Below are positions 40,605 through 52,100 of a stretch of 64,000 bases of DNA, piece after piece (the first letter of the stretch is position 1; every line of letters starts with the position of its first letter). A program made the position numbers and the translations under genes. The stretch comes from Sorghum bicolor. Taxonomy: Eukaryota > Streptophyta > Magnoliopsida > Poales > Poaceae. The notes beneath the pieces are model-generated. The model searched no databases. It was given only the letters and a program-made list of their open reading frames with translations, and had not been told where the DNA came from. Where the stretch lies: the NCBI RefSeq assembly GCF_000003195.3, contig NC_012874.2, positions 61,013,768 to 61,077,767 of the forward strand. Direction: 5' to 3'.

Positions 40605-41081
40605 TTGTATTGTTGTAGGTATGCAAATTCATTACGATCAAGCTACAAAGCCATGATGACAACTTGTGTTTGCAGGATGCAATCATTTGTGTGTAAGGAA
40701 CTAGATAAAGATATTATCTACCTATCTCCTATGCATATTTCCCAAAGGGCCATCATTGGCTTTGATATACCAGACACGGATCTTAGGCTAGTGAAGTTGA
40801 AGGGGATGCAGCGAGTGCTAGCTCGGAACTTGATGCAAGGAGAGATCAAGTTTAGAAAGGGACAATACGTCTTAGAAGCCATGAAGAAGATCATAGGCTT
40901 GCATGGGCTTGGCCCAGCTGAATCTTTTATCATATCCCTATCACACAATTATATATATACACTGATGAGTTGGCATGCTGTGGAGGTGTCGTCCTCCGTG
41001 CATCATATATACAGTCTTTTGGCCCCATTAGTAGTTTTGATTCTCGCATATGTTTTATTGAACCACCACATATACTCCTAG
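40605..41081 (+). CDS. Unidentified ORF of 158 aa beside the CACTA terminus
   Basis: I do not recognise it. The first 110 residues (around DKDIIYLSPMHISQRAIIGF and the basic GMQRVLARNLMQGEIKFRKG) look like part of a folded protein; the tail is hydrophobic and low in complexity. It follows the CACTA subterminal repeats by about 45 bp, so it may be a captured or internal piece of that element. It could also be a chance ORF or exon remnant. Confidence 0.3.
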   Translation: MYCCRYANSLRSSYKAMMTTCVCRMQSFVCKELDKDIIYLSPMHISQRAIIGFDIPDTDLRLVKLKGMQRVLARNLMQGEIKFRKGQYVLEAMKKIIGLHGLGPAESFIISLSHNYIYTLMSWHAVEVSSSVHHIYSLLAPLVVLILAYVLLNHHIYS

Positions 41082-41511
41082 ATGATGAGCCAGGTCTTTG
41101 CAAATATATACTTCCGTGTCATCAAATAGTGCAGATAATATTATGGTTCGAATGAATGAGAATGAGTGGCATCAGGAAAGTAGAGGAGATGAGACAAGGG
41201 TTCACCTTGTGAGGTTATTTATCTTGGGTACGACAGACCCAACAAGATGTACTTGAGGGTTGGAGATAGATCGTAGATGAGCACATGCTTGATATCTTAG
41301 TTGAGCGATAGGATGAGCATCAATTACACCTGCTGGAGCACCATGCTTCTGGAAGCTCGGGTTTGTGATATTGTGGGAAATGGGTGCATCCTTGCCGCCC
41401 ACTAGTTTGGGTAAGTCAAAACGATACTGACAATAGCTACTAGGTTTGCCACTTTTCATATTTGAAGATTTGAGATCAATATTGTTTCTGTGGTACAACT
41501 TGGGCGTCATG

Positions 41512-41632
41512 GGCCACTGGATTGTATTTATGATCTATCCTCATGACGCTCATAGTTTCACAACATGGTATACGAGAAGTCTAGTGGCCCATGTATACTA
41601 TGTTGTGAAAATATAATCCAGTGGCCCATAGT
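41512..41632. repeat. Imperfect inverted repeat (hairpin)
   Basis: GGCCACTGGATTGTATTT (left) pairs with ATATAATCCAGTGGCC (right), and inside it CACAACATGGTATAC pairs with GTATACTATGTTGTG. A third GGCCCA stretch lies in the loop. A bulge of about 26 nt sits in the left arm. Confidence 0.75.
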
Positions 41633-41639
41633 TTCATCT

Positions 41640-43909
41640 TAGAGCAATCCACTATATGTTCAGTGTGGTGTTTATCATATTCACTGTAAGCACACATACC
41701 ATGTTGTGAAAAAAAAACTCTTGCTATTTTTCTTGAATAAAATCATGCTTAAATTTACCTAAATATCTAACCGCCCTAGTTCACACATGCTTTATTCATA
41801 CCAGGTCAATTCACTCCGCATATCACACACATGCTCCCGATCTCTTATCACAGTCACAACGCAACTGCTAGTTTCTTACAAATATTATAAGATATACTAA
41901 TATTGGGCAGCATAATTAATCAGTGAAAAATAGATGCACGCAAAAAGGTACAGTACCGTTCAAAATCTATAATTTCTGCCAAGTATAGTAGTAGAATATT
42001 ATCTACCATTTCTTTATCTCTGGAAAAGAAGCAGGGCCCAAAGAGAAGGGAAGAGAAGAGAAGAGAAGAGGAGATACCCCACCAACGCTTCCGCTAGATA
42101 TGCTCGGCAAAGGGCCGGCGGCGAGCGGCCAGGAGTCCAGAACCTTCCGTCCACTGGCGCCAAAATATCCCCGCGTGGCCTCGCCGTAAATGGCCGGCGC
42201 CACCGGAGGGCAGAACCGTCACTGCCGCAAACCTGTATTGTAACTGTAAGATAATATCTCGTGTCGCTAGCCCAGTCCGCTCGTCCGGCCCGGCCTGAAA
42301 TGGGGAAAAATATCTCCGCGGGGCCACTTGCGCCGGCGCCCGCTTTCCGTTTCGCCGGCTCGCCGTCGCTGTCGACGTCGCGGCGGAGCCAGCGCGAGCT
42401 CCCGGTTTGCGTCGCCGCCGATCCTAAAGGCGTTCTGGACATGAGCGGAATTCAGGAACCGTCACGTGTATGCTTTTGATTTGTCACTGGCCATTGTCTA
42501 CGGGACCTGGGCAAAAAACGAGGGCGAGATCCCTTTCTGGTTACTCCTGTAGGCCGAGCAAATCATTTTGTTCAAGGGAAAGGGAACTTTATTTAGGACT
42601 GATTACTTGCATTGGGTACTCCGTATCAGATATTTCTTACTCGTGCGTTGTGATTGATTCTAAATTTTGATATCGTTAGATACGTGTCAAATAATTTGTA
42701 CGAGTCTACCTTGATGTTGTTTGTGATCTTATATATTCATCTTGGTAAACCTAGTCGACGTTTCCGCGCATTGTGAGGGTAAATTTCTAAAATTGGTATA
42801 AAAAAAAGCTATGGTAGCATCAAATCTAGATTCTACGTGGAAGGTTCGAGGACTATGCATAACGTCATACAAAGCACGGGTGACACGGAACAAATATGTC
42901 ATAAAATAAAGCAATGACTATTGGGGGAACTCCCTATAGCGACACCCTCTCCCCCATTCCTGCCTCTAGACCAGAATCTTCGCTAGGACTTGACGACATC
43001 AAGCCCCTACTGTAGAGTCTTGTTGGTGGAGGTTGTGCCGCTAAGGGTCCTTCGTCCTTAGGGGCATTTTTTATCGTCCCTCACCCTGGCCTTAGTAGCG
43101 AGGCCCATCGAGCGCTCCCACCAATGAAGTTTCCCATTGGAGCTGGCCCCATGAACACCCTCACCGACTTCACTTTAACTTTCACTAAGATGATGATGCA
43201 AAACTTTGTTTTGCAGGGCCAGGGCGGGGCCTCTCGTCGCGGATTCGGGGGCAGAATGATCGAGATCCCCGCACAATGACATAAAGTGAAGCATAATTAT
43301 GGTTGAGGCACAAGGGCAACAAGAGCCTTAGTAGTGGCTAGAGTTTCTAGCGATATCATCATCAAGAACCAAATGTTGCGCTTGGCGATGAGCAAGACGA
43401 GGTACTACCGACAACATCGACGCAATAGTCATCGAGGAGTCAATGGTCATATTTAATAGAACGCTGCACAAATGAAACAATGACATCATTTGATCAAATG
43501 ATGTTATTAGACAATATGTAATAATAACTAGCAAGATCTCAATTCAAAGTTTATAACATCAAACAATGCATGAAGTAAGAGTTCTCAACCAACAAACTTT
43601 TTTAAATTCTAAATTACTCTAGGTTTTAGTCTAGAAAGAAAAAATATTAGATATCCTATTCTAAACATCCAATAACCAACATAGAATTTGTAGATAATCC
43701 ATATCAGTTGGATTTTATCAATTACATATGCTACCACACGTACGCACACAATATATGGAGCCAAATAACACACGGTGGCAAATGTATGAGCAGACTTTAC
43801 AAAAGGCAGGTGAGAGAGCAACAAGAAAGAAAGAAAATATTTTATCTCTCTAGAATATAATTGTAATATGATATTTCTCTTCGAATTCTAAACTAAATAT
43901 GTTATTCCC
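41640..43909. other. Intergenic, GC-rich block at 42050-42450, no gene recognised
   Basis: The GC-rich block has ORFs on both strands without family features; it could be a promoter-like island or a captured gene fragment. Bases about 42940-43270 also look more gene-like in composition but hold no good ORF. I annotate nothing as coding. Confidence 0.4.
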
Positions 43910-44445
43910 TAAACTACAAAACCGTTCAAATTACCTTTTTGGAGTGTTTTAAGGTGGTTTTATTTTTTCTTTAGATGAAAATATTCTGGTAAAGACTTGA
44001 TGAGGTTTTTAAACCAGAGAAAATTTCTCTAGGCTTTAGAAAATTGGAGAGCAAAAGTCGAGTGATAGACTGGAACATGGAAAATCTAACTATAATATTT
44101 AAACCTTGTAAGAAATATCTTTAGAAGCTTCCAAAGAAAAGATTTAGTTCTAGAAAAATGAAAGAAATATCCAAAAATATTATAATGGATTTCTAAACAT
44201 AGTTCGATTTTTTAAAGAAATTTCTAGATATTTGTGCTATTTTCCTAGTGCCAAACCTATTTTTGGAAGCTTTTCTAGAGATATTTCATGGATTATAGAT
44301 ATTTTTTTTTCACAAAAATTTTATAAACTTCAAGTAATTTTAATGTTTAAAATATTATAAATTATTTATTAGATTTTTTAACTAAAAAAGACAAAACTGC
44401 CTTTAAACCACTTCAAGAGGTAATTTAAACTGTTTCTGAGAGCTC
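43910..44445. mobile_element. Terminal-inverted-repeat element, about 535 bp, family unknown
   Basis: The left end holds CAAATTACCTTTTTGGAGTG and GGTGGTTTT. The right end holds the near complement (AAACCACTTCAAGAGGTAAT). Inner parts also pair loosely (AAGCTTCC and GGAAGCTT; TTCTAGA repeats). Exact ends and target duplication were not resolved. Confidence 0.6.
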
Positions 44446-44780
44446 AGGATTTGAGATGTCTGATGTTAAAGAAAACTCATAAGAAAAGCCTGGTAACTCC
44501 TGGACTGCAGCTGTAGAAAAGCCTGCTAGCAGCCCACTAGCCCAGCAGCAAACGGCCTACAAAACACCTTATCAGAGAGCAGACCCATTATCGCTGTTTG
44601 AGCAGGAAGTGACAAATTTTACCCAAAAAAATCTAAGTTGTTCGATCAGCGTTCAATTTTCTACTTGAAAATGTGACTGATTGGTAAGCTAAAAATCAGT
44701 CCTCTAATAAGGAGACAGATCTCCTTAAAATCCTTAATTTCATGCCATTTCTCCCCTCTCTCCAAAGTACAGAAGATCTA
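44446..44780. other. Intergenic, nothing seen
   Basis: No coding or repeat structure recognised between two MITE-like elements. Confidence 0.4.
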
Positions 44781-45013
44781 GGCTTATTTAGTTCCTAAAA
44801 AGTTTTGCAAAAAATTTTAGATTCCCCCGAATCTTATAGCACATGCATGAAGTATTAAATATAGATAAAAATAAAAACTAATTACACAGTTTACCTGTAA
44901 TTTATGATACGGATCTTTTGAGCCTAATTAGTCCGTGATTGAATAATATTTATCAAATAAAAACGAAAGTGTTACAGTATCCGAAATTTCAAAATTTTGC
45001 CAACTGAACAAGG
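44781..45013. mobile_element. GGCCTTGTTTAG-family MITE, decayed ends
   Basis: Ends GGCTTATTTAGTTCC and CAACTGAACAAGG. CTA flanks both sides (44778-44780, 45014-45016). The inner sequence matches the family. Confidence 0.8.
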
Positions 45014-45275
45014 CTACCTCCTTTTTATTTATATTAATTAGAAAAAACGATTACAACACCCTTCTGTGCCAAATTTGATTTATCTTAAACCGAAAAGATA
45101 TTGAATTTATTGTGTCAAGTTAACAGGACAAATTCATGCGGTTTGATTTCTATCTTATTTTTCAAAGTCTTTTATTTATGCATTCATTGTATTTTCTGTA
45201 TATATATAATACCAGAAAAACAGGTAAGAAAGCCGAAGGAAAAAAAAATCATACTCATACTACTCCTATGGACTT

Positions 45276-47483
45276 CTACATTGCACCGTGCTGAGCTGCA
45301 GCTACCTGTCCGTCGTGCACGTCGACACGACCCGCGTTCCCTTGCTCCGCCGCCGTGCCTTCCTCCTCGGCCCTGACCACCTTCTCCATGGTCATGGCGC
45401 CGACGTCGGACGCGGCCCTGGCGACGGCGCCGACGGCGGCCGACACCCACGCGGCGCCGCGCGACGCGTAGGGGCTGCCGGCCACGACCTCCCCGGCCGC
45501 GGAGAAGGCGCCCCAGGCGCGCTCCGTGACCTGGAACCGCTCGTCGACGCCGCGCGCCGCGCCGCGGGCCGCCGCCGTGCCGAGGCTGAACTTGTCGCTG
45601 AGCCCCAGGCGGCGGTCCAGCGACGCGACGCGCGCCGTCGCCGTGGACAGCAGCTGCTGGTGCCGCCCGTCGAACGACTGCGCGCGCCGCAGCGCGTCCT
45701 TGCTCAGCACGAAGCCCTTGGCCAGCATGGTGCTCACCACCTCCTCCGCCTTCTTCACGGCCTCCCCGGTCGGCGTGCCCGGCGCCGGCGACCTTTCTTC
45801 TGGATGCGAGTGGGAGTAGGCTTCCGGTGGCAGTTCGTAGTCTTCCACTGGCGCGATGTTCACAGGAACATCGCCACACATGCTTGATCCCTGCAACCAG
45901 GCATAAGAATTTTTTTTCAAGATTGTTCAGAGATGATATTTACTGGAATCAAGAGGAGATCGAAACGATTTACTGAAAGTTTAAAACGTTTAATTAAAAT
46001 AAAATGTTGAGAGATAGATGCTAAAGGTGTGCACGCATACAGAGAGGAGTAGAGCTGTGTCAGCTCCATGGAACTCCTTGAAGGTGACATAAGCGACCTG
46101 AGACGTCTCCGAGTCCCTGCCATGATTTAGAGCGAATTTCATCAAAAAATGATTTAGAGCAAAACAAGCACATGGGAGTTGGGAAAAATTGTGCGTGGTT
46201 TAGGACTTGGGACTTGGGAGTTGGCAAGGGAATCGATCACACCTTCGCATCTCGACATACTCGATCTCGCCAGAGAAGGAGAAGAACTCCTTCATGTTCT
46301 CCGCGGTCGCTGAGAGAGGTACGTTGGTCACCTTGATAGTTCTGACCTGAAGCAGGGAGAACATCATATATATCATATTAATCAATGACTGAGCTTCCAC
46401 TAGAGTCATTAGTTATTTAACTGGTACTTGTGCAGACGTAACGCATGTTATGTTGAAACAACACTGAGTATGTTGTTGAACAGTGTTCACTGATTTCAAC
46501 TTTTTGCCAAACAAAACATTGGTAGTTGTCATGTGTATATTTTTCAGTAAGTAGACGCAAAAAGCACTCAATTTTTTCCTCTTTGTAAAACATGAATGGC
46601 ATGCATGGGCAGAGTAGGATAATATGGTGGTGTGGCAATCTGGTGTACTAGTTATTATATTGGTGCAGAGAGATGAATCGTCCGACTCACGTCCGACACG
46701 TCGATCGTCCAATTGGGGGAAGTGCAGGGCTGTGGTGATGCTGATGATGATGGTGATGATGTGCAAAGTTCAGCTGGAGCGACTCCTATCCTCAAATAGC
46801 CAGGGTCCAGCCGGACCTGCATTAGCAGACATGCATGAGGATCATCAGCTAATCAGGGCTTATGCATGTTTTACCATCTTCCTGATGAAGAAACTGAAGC
46901 AAGGCACCTAGCAAGCATCCTGGGACTAAACCAACAAGTTCAGTTCCATTAATTGACTACTATTTTGTTTTTGTCTACTTATTAACGGTTTCTTCTTTGT
47001 GCATTGAGCAGACTGCAGACCAGTGCAAAGTTGGAAAATACACAGTGATAAAGAATAGCTGAATAGGCGTCGTCAGTCAGGTTCGGCACTGTAAGAAAAT
47101 CTCATGGATCCGATTGTCGTCCTAGCTAAAAACACACCCGCTGTTACTAATGTATGTGTATGATGACGGGGGCTTCGTTTCCTAGTAGAATCGAGATTTG
47201 ACTGCATGCATTAGTGTCTGCTTTCCGATTCTGAATAAATCTCATGTATGTATGATTTCAGTGCATTAATTTATTCCATATTTCCATTACATCTCGTTTA
47301 TTCAGGAAGGGAGAAAATCTGTTCCATGATGGAATGGATGACCAAGGTAACAATGACCAACATCGACAAAATGTGCAGATCATATCAATCGGAAACGAAC
47401 TGAGTAAAAAAAAAACAGGTTGTAGATAAAACAACTGAATATGTCACACGCAGCAGTATCCAAACACCATCACTCACCGCCAT
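45276..47483 (-). CDS. BPA1-like RRM protein (binding partner of ACD11 type), four exons, 266 aa
   Basis: Exons on the minus strand: 47483-47478 (only ATGGCG), 46346-46243, 46116-46041, 45890-45276. All are GT-AG and the phases fit. The start follows from joining ATG GCG to VRTIKVTNVP, as in the family. Residues 3-75 form an RNA-recognition-motif fold (TIKVTNVPLSATAENMKEFF, then FSGEIEYVEM and SQVAYVTFKE). The rest is Ala-rich with a long helical region (AKGFVLSKDALRRAQSFDGR) and conserved short motifs (GLSDKFSLG). In Arabidopsis BPA1 binds ACD11, a sphingolipid transfer protein that restrains cell death. Assignment is by recalled similarity to BPA1-like proteins; RNA binding itself is uncertain because RNP motifs are weak. 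The 1.1-kb first intron is typical. Confidence 0.88.
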
Positions 47484-47897
47484 GAACGCACCCGAGACAA
47501 TGGAGCCGGGCTAAGCCACGGTGATGAACCGGATCAATCTGCGGCGATACGGCAGGGCAGACGAGTGCCGCGCTCACCGGCGTGTTGGTGTGGGAGGGAG
47601 AGAGAAATAGCGAATTGGGACAGTGTGTGGAGCAGCGGCAACTTCGGTCCAGTCGAGAACCGCTTCTAACGGGCAAAGCACTGATGAGCACTTGTAACAG
47701 CTCATTTCATGTCCGACCACACACATGTAGTATATATGGGACTTTGCCCTTATGATCATTATATATCGCCGGCTCGGCACAACTGTTTTCTGGCTAGGGC
47801 CTTTAGACCTCTTTAGCAGATCGAAACGGAGGCCTGCCATGGCCCATACATACAGAAATAAGCAAATAAAAATCTTTACACCGATTATTGTGTAATT
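47484..47897 (-). promoter_or_regulatory. 5' UTR and upstream region of the BPA1-like gene
   Basis: The region from the ATG to the CACTA end is only about 415 bp, so the CACTA insertion may have displaced distal promoter sequence. No core motif is pinned down. Confidence 0.4.
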
Positions 47898-47939
47898 CGC
47901 TAGTACAAGACGGAGCAGTTGTCCCGTTGGCAACCTTCT

Positions 47940-48110
47940 TCAATTCCGGGTTTAAAAGCCCACCATTTAATTTTGATTTATAGAACCAGGACTAAAGATG
48001 AACCTTTAGTCCCGGTTCTTGATACAAATCCGGAGGGGCTACGTCCGAAGCGGTCGTAGGCCGCCACGAGTCCTGGTTGGTATTACAAACCAGGATTAAA
48101 GGTATCTCTT
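47940..48110. repeat. Left subterminal repeats of the CACTA element
   Basis: Copies of AGGACTAAAG / TTTAGTCCCGG and a CCTGGTTGGTATTACAAACCAGG inverted pair. The same motif family is at 57940-58215 and in the small CACTA element at 25066-26013. Confidence 0.75.
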
Positions 48111-48260
48111 GTTTTTTTCTTTTTTGGTTTTACTTTTATTTCATTATTCATTTTTGGTATTAAAATAGGTTTTCGAATAAGCATTCTACGACCCTAATCT
48201 AAATGTATACGCACGTATATTATGATAATACATTTTAAGTATTATACAATTAAAGTATGA

Positions 48261-48263
<3 letters not shown>

Positions 48264-48311
<48 letters not shown>
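48264..48311. repeat. (TA)n tract, left of micron-like element
   Basis: Perfect TA run of about 48 bp. Confidence 0.95.
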
Positions 48312-48318
<7 letters not shown>

Positions 48319-48688
48319 GGATAATTCCTTTTTACTCCTGGTAGTAGTTACTCCTACGTGTATATCTCTGGATTTAGGGCGTATATGCTGATGAAATGTA
48401 TGTAGACGAAGTATATGGTCATATTAAACCATCTAATGTAGTATATATGTTAAGTATGCATGCATATATAGAGCATGTGGTTATACTTATTATATATACT
48501 ACATTAGTGGCATTTTATTAATATATTAAAAAATATAAATTCCTTTGAAATTTTTTCATATGTTAAGATCTAGAGTATCTTAATATAAGTATACGAACAT
48601 ACTCAAACCGATAAACAAGTATGAATACATACGCAATGTGGTTTATTGAAGATGGGAGTAATTACTCCTGGGTGTACGAAAAATGCAT

Positions 48689-48690
<2 letters not shown>
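48312..48690. mobile_element. Micron-like MITE between two (TA)n tracts
   Basis: It is about 380 bp and flanked on both sides by long (TA)n runs. Ends are AAAATATAGGATAATTCC and AAATGCATCCTATA (an inverted match around TATAGGAT), with inner inverted stretches AGTAGTTACTCCTAC and GGGAGTAATTACTCC. From memory, rice micron elements are about 390 bp and sit in (TA)n microsatellites. Confidence 0.7.

Positions 48691-48752
<62 letters not shown>
48691..48752. repeat. (TA)n tract, right of micron-like element
   Basis: Perfect TA run of about 62 bp. Confidence 0.95.
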
Positions 48753-48754
<2 letters not shown>

Positions 48755-48799
48755 AACGTAAAGTATGAAATTATACAAAAGCTTGCATTCTATATGCAT

Positions 48800-49090
48800 G
48801 TCCTTCGGATAACATTCAATCCAAATTAATTATTATCTATGTTTGGCTTCAATTGTTCTTTGTGGTTGTAGTAGTGCTCGCCCTTGGGATCTATGACTTG
48901 GTCATTAAAAAATCCAGCTACTATCTCTTGAATTGCTTTGATTTGTCTTTTCGCATGACCCTCTCCTTCAACCATTCAAGGGCATTGATCGGGATCCTAT
49001 CTCTTACAAGGTAGCTACAGTGATTAACAAATTTTTGTGCATGTGGTCCAAGTGGCTAACCATCGAATTCTGAGATTACAAAAGGGCCCT
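48800..49090 (-). pseudogene. C-terminal piece of a CACTA Ulp1-like protein
   Basis: The minus-strand translation reads RIPINALEWLKERVMRKD, then QIKAIQEIVAGFFNDQVIDP and KGEHYYNHKEQLK up to a stop near 48823. I recall this ending from the Ulp1/C48 peptidase-like second gene of plant CACTA elements. The catalytic part is missing: the reading stops where the PMD copy begins at about 49107. Confidence 0.6.
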
Positions 49091-49106
49091 CCAATGGCTT
49101 TTAGGG

Positions 49107-52100
49107 CCTCATACATTGAACCATTAAAAAAATCTAACTATTATATACATTAGTACCTCAATATCTAAATAAGCATATTTCTGGATACATAACTATAAAA
49201 AAATTATATTTTCCTCAGCAAAAAATAAATTCTAATAATAAAAAAATTGAAAACACTAGCTCACCTTTGCCATACAAGACAGGATATTAATGCACCATAA
49301 AGATATACCAAATAAAATATATGGCTTTTGTTTCACCTGTCACACTTTTCCTCCTTCATGTCTGCTCTCGTCCTCCAAAGCCCATCTTCATCAACTGTGT
49401 CACTCCCCATTCTCCCTCTAGCCTAAAAGCCTAGCTCAAATCGAGGAAGTTCCACCGCACGTATTTTCTAGGAAACAAAGTCAACAGACAAGAAGGCACT
49501 GATTGTGCGGGTTGCATCAACGCTGGTAGGAAGCTGCATACTGGATAGCACTACAGATCCATAGGTAGCCATGGCTGAGGTCCAGCAAGTCTTGGTTGAG
49601 GTAACACCGTATGCCACCATCATCTCAGGAACTGGTGAGTCCAAGGTTTCCACGAGGCAAGGGCACTTCCTCATCCCTCGTGCTAGAGGTCCCAATCCCC
49701 CAAATAAGCCATCTGCAGCTGTTATCCCTGAATGTCACCAGCAGATTAACTTTGCCAGGAGCTGGTCTCGCTCCCAGAGACCAATACTTTTGTATTTCCA
49801 TGGGGTGAAGCTACTGTAACACTTCAGGACAGAGCTGTCCTTGGGGGGTTGCCCCTCCTTGGTTGTTCAGTGAGGGACAAAGCATTGCTGCCTGAGGTGC
49901 AGCAAGATGTGAAAGAGTTGAAGATATGCTCTGGATGGGCATCCTGAATGATAGTAAGTACAGGAAACCAGCATTCTCAGGATGGGCTAAGCATTTCCTT
50001 GATTGTGTGCTAGTAGATAGTACTGGGGAGCGGGTTGAGCCTGCCGCTTACTTGGCCATGTGGCTCTCTATGTTTGTGCTGAGAACAACACCATTTGATG
50101 TTGTCAACATTGATGTTTTTCATATTTCTGCCATGATGGTCCATGGCCTAGGTGTGGCTCTTGCACCGGCTGCCCTAGCCAGCTTGTACACGGGCCTTTC
50201 TGCTCTCTAGCAGCATATTAGCAGCAGAAGTGAAGACACATTTGTGGTGAGCACACCGATGAATGTCCTGCAGATTTGGGTCTGGGAGCACTTTCCTGTG
50301 TTACGGCCTAAGGCAATGAGCGGTCTTGAAGGTCACCGCTTACCAACGGCTGCACGGTGGGACAATGTTCAAAAGAGGCTCGATAGTAGTACTATCCGGG
50401 GGAGCTTGATGCGCCAAGAAGTTTCGGATGGATGCGCTGGTTCCTCAGCATGGCTGGGTCTCTGGAGATGAAATTAAAAAGAGTAAAGAACTGTAGTCCT
50501 TTGCACGGTGTATCCATGCATATGAACTTATTGGTATGTACTGCACAACAATGTATCATCCATATCGTGTTGCGAGGCAACTAGGTTTTCATCAAGATGT
50601 GCCAGGAACTGTTGTCCACATCCGCTCAAGTTACAAAGACTCGTGGAAAAGATATGATTTGAATCCTCAAAGCATAACTTTTTTTATTCCAGAGGACCCA
50701 AGGCAGGTAGAACTAGAAAGTACATGAAATGGTGGAAGTCTCAGTCTGTTGCAGATGTTTCACAAAAGAAAATGACCAACTCAAGTCAAGAAGGTGCAAG
50801 CACAGCCCTAGATCGAGGCATAAAGAGGTAGAGGCAGGTTACACAGGTAAGCATACAAATTTCTCCTTATACAAACAATGTTGGTTGTTGTAACTTTTAA
50901 GAATTGTTCTATCGATTGAGACAATGGCTTTATAGACATGAGAGAATTGAGTCTCTTTTATTCCACCATGTTGAAGAAGTTGTCATATAAACTGTGCATG
51001 ATGAACCTAAAAGATGAAACTTTCTGGCAAAGTGAAAGAAGAGTGGAACTTTAATTTGCCACCTCAGTATGACTTATATCAATATCTATAAAAAAGAATG
51101 CTTTCAGAATTCTATTTCCTATCCTTAAAAACAATCTATCTACATTATATAAACCATTTAGCATTTTTTCTATGTCTACCTAACTTCATATATTTTCTGT
51201 GGTTTCTGAACTACTTTCTCATCAATATGGTTACACAGTAGTATTCATGTATCTGAAAACAATGAAAACCTTACTTCTCAGGCCCGATATCCATGATGCA
51301 TCTTGCTTTACCTATGTATTGTAGGATCGAAGATGACATGTTTTGTATCTATGCTACCATATGAATAGACGGCTACTTGTCACTAAATAAATTTACCATG
51401 AAATCTGCTTCAATCTTAATGCATGCTCTCTCTCTCTCTTGTAAATCTAATGATCTCGTCTAATACATGACCAAAATCATAGACTGAAACATCTTATATA
51501 TTCCATGGTAAAAAAAAGGTATATGGATTTTCTGTATACCACTACAACTAATAATTACTAAGTTCAATGAGATTATTGTCAAAATTATGTCTTTGAAAAA
51601 TCTACCACTCTCTGTTCCAATGCTCTGTGAGGGGAAACCAATTGTTCAATGGATTATGGGGAAAACCACATGTCTTTAAGCAAGTAGTCTTTTGATTCAA
51701 TATTCTGCACTTTCACCATGGACTTGCTCTGATATCTAATCAACTTTCTATTTCCCTCTTTTTGAAGGCAGAAAAATCAACTCAAGGCTGAGATATGGAT
51801 CCAAAAGCAAAACAACAAGAATAGTGATCAACCAACCACATGAATGAAGAGGGATCACTTTCCATAAAAGTATTTTGATTTGTAGTTTTATTATGTGTTC
51901 TAAACAGTTACTGTTAGCCACCTTTTCCCAAAGCTGAATGATTAGCAATAACAATATATGTTGAGATTTGAGTACTATTGTGTGGATGATGTATCAAATT
52001 ACTGGTGGTATTGCCGATAAAGATACTCAGATTTCTCGTGATTACATGCAAAAACAAATATGAGACACTTGAAGGCGCAACTTAGCAGTGGGTCCTCAGT

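Noticed and set aside
42003..42479. Possible minus-strand gene of 142 aa
   Set aside because: No domain, two other frames are open in the same block, no partner exons seen.
45184..45887. ORFs of 231 and 199 aa overlapping the BPA1-like last exon
   Set aside because: Shadow frames in a GC-rich exon; the frame at 45276-45890 joins properly to the upstream RRM exons.
47891..47897. Three-base target duplication for the large CACTA element
   Set aside because: ATT on the left and AGG on the right do not match; either the left end is misplaced or the duplication is lost, so none is claimed.
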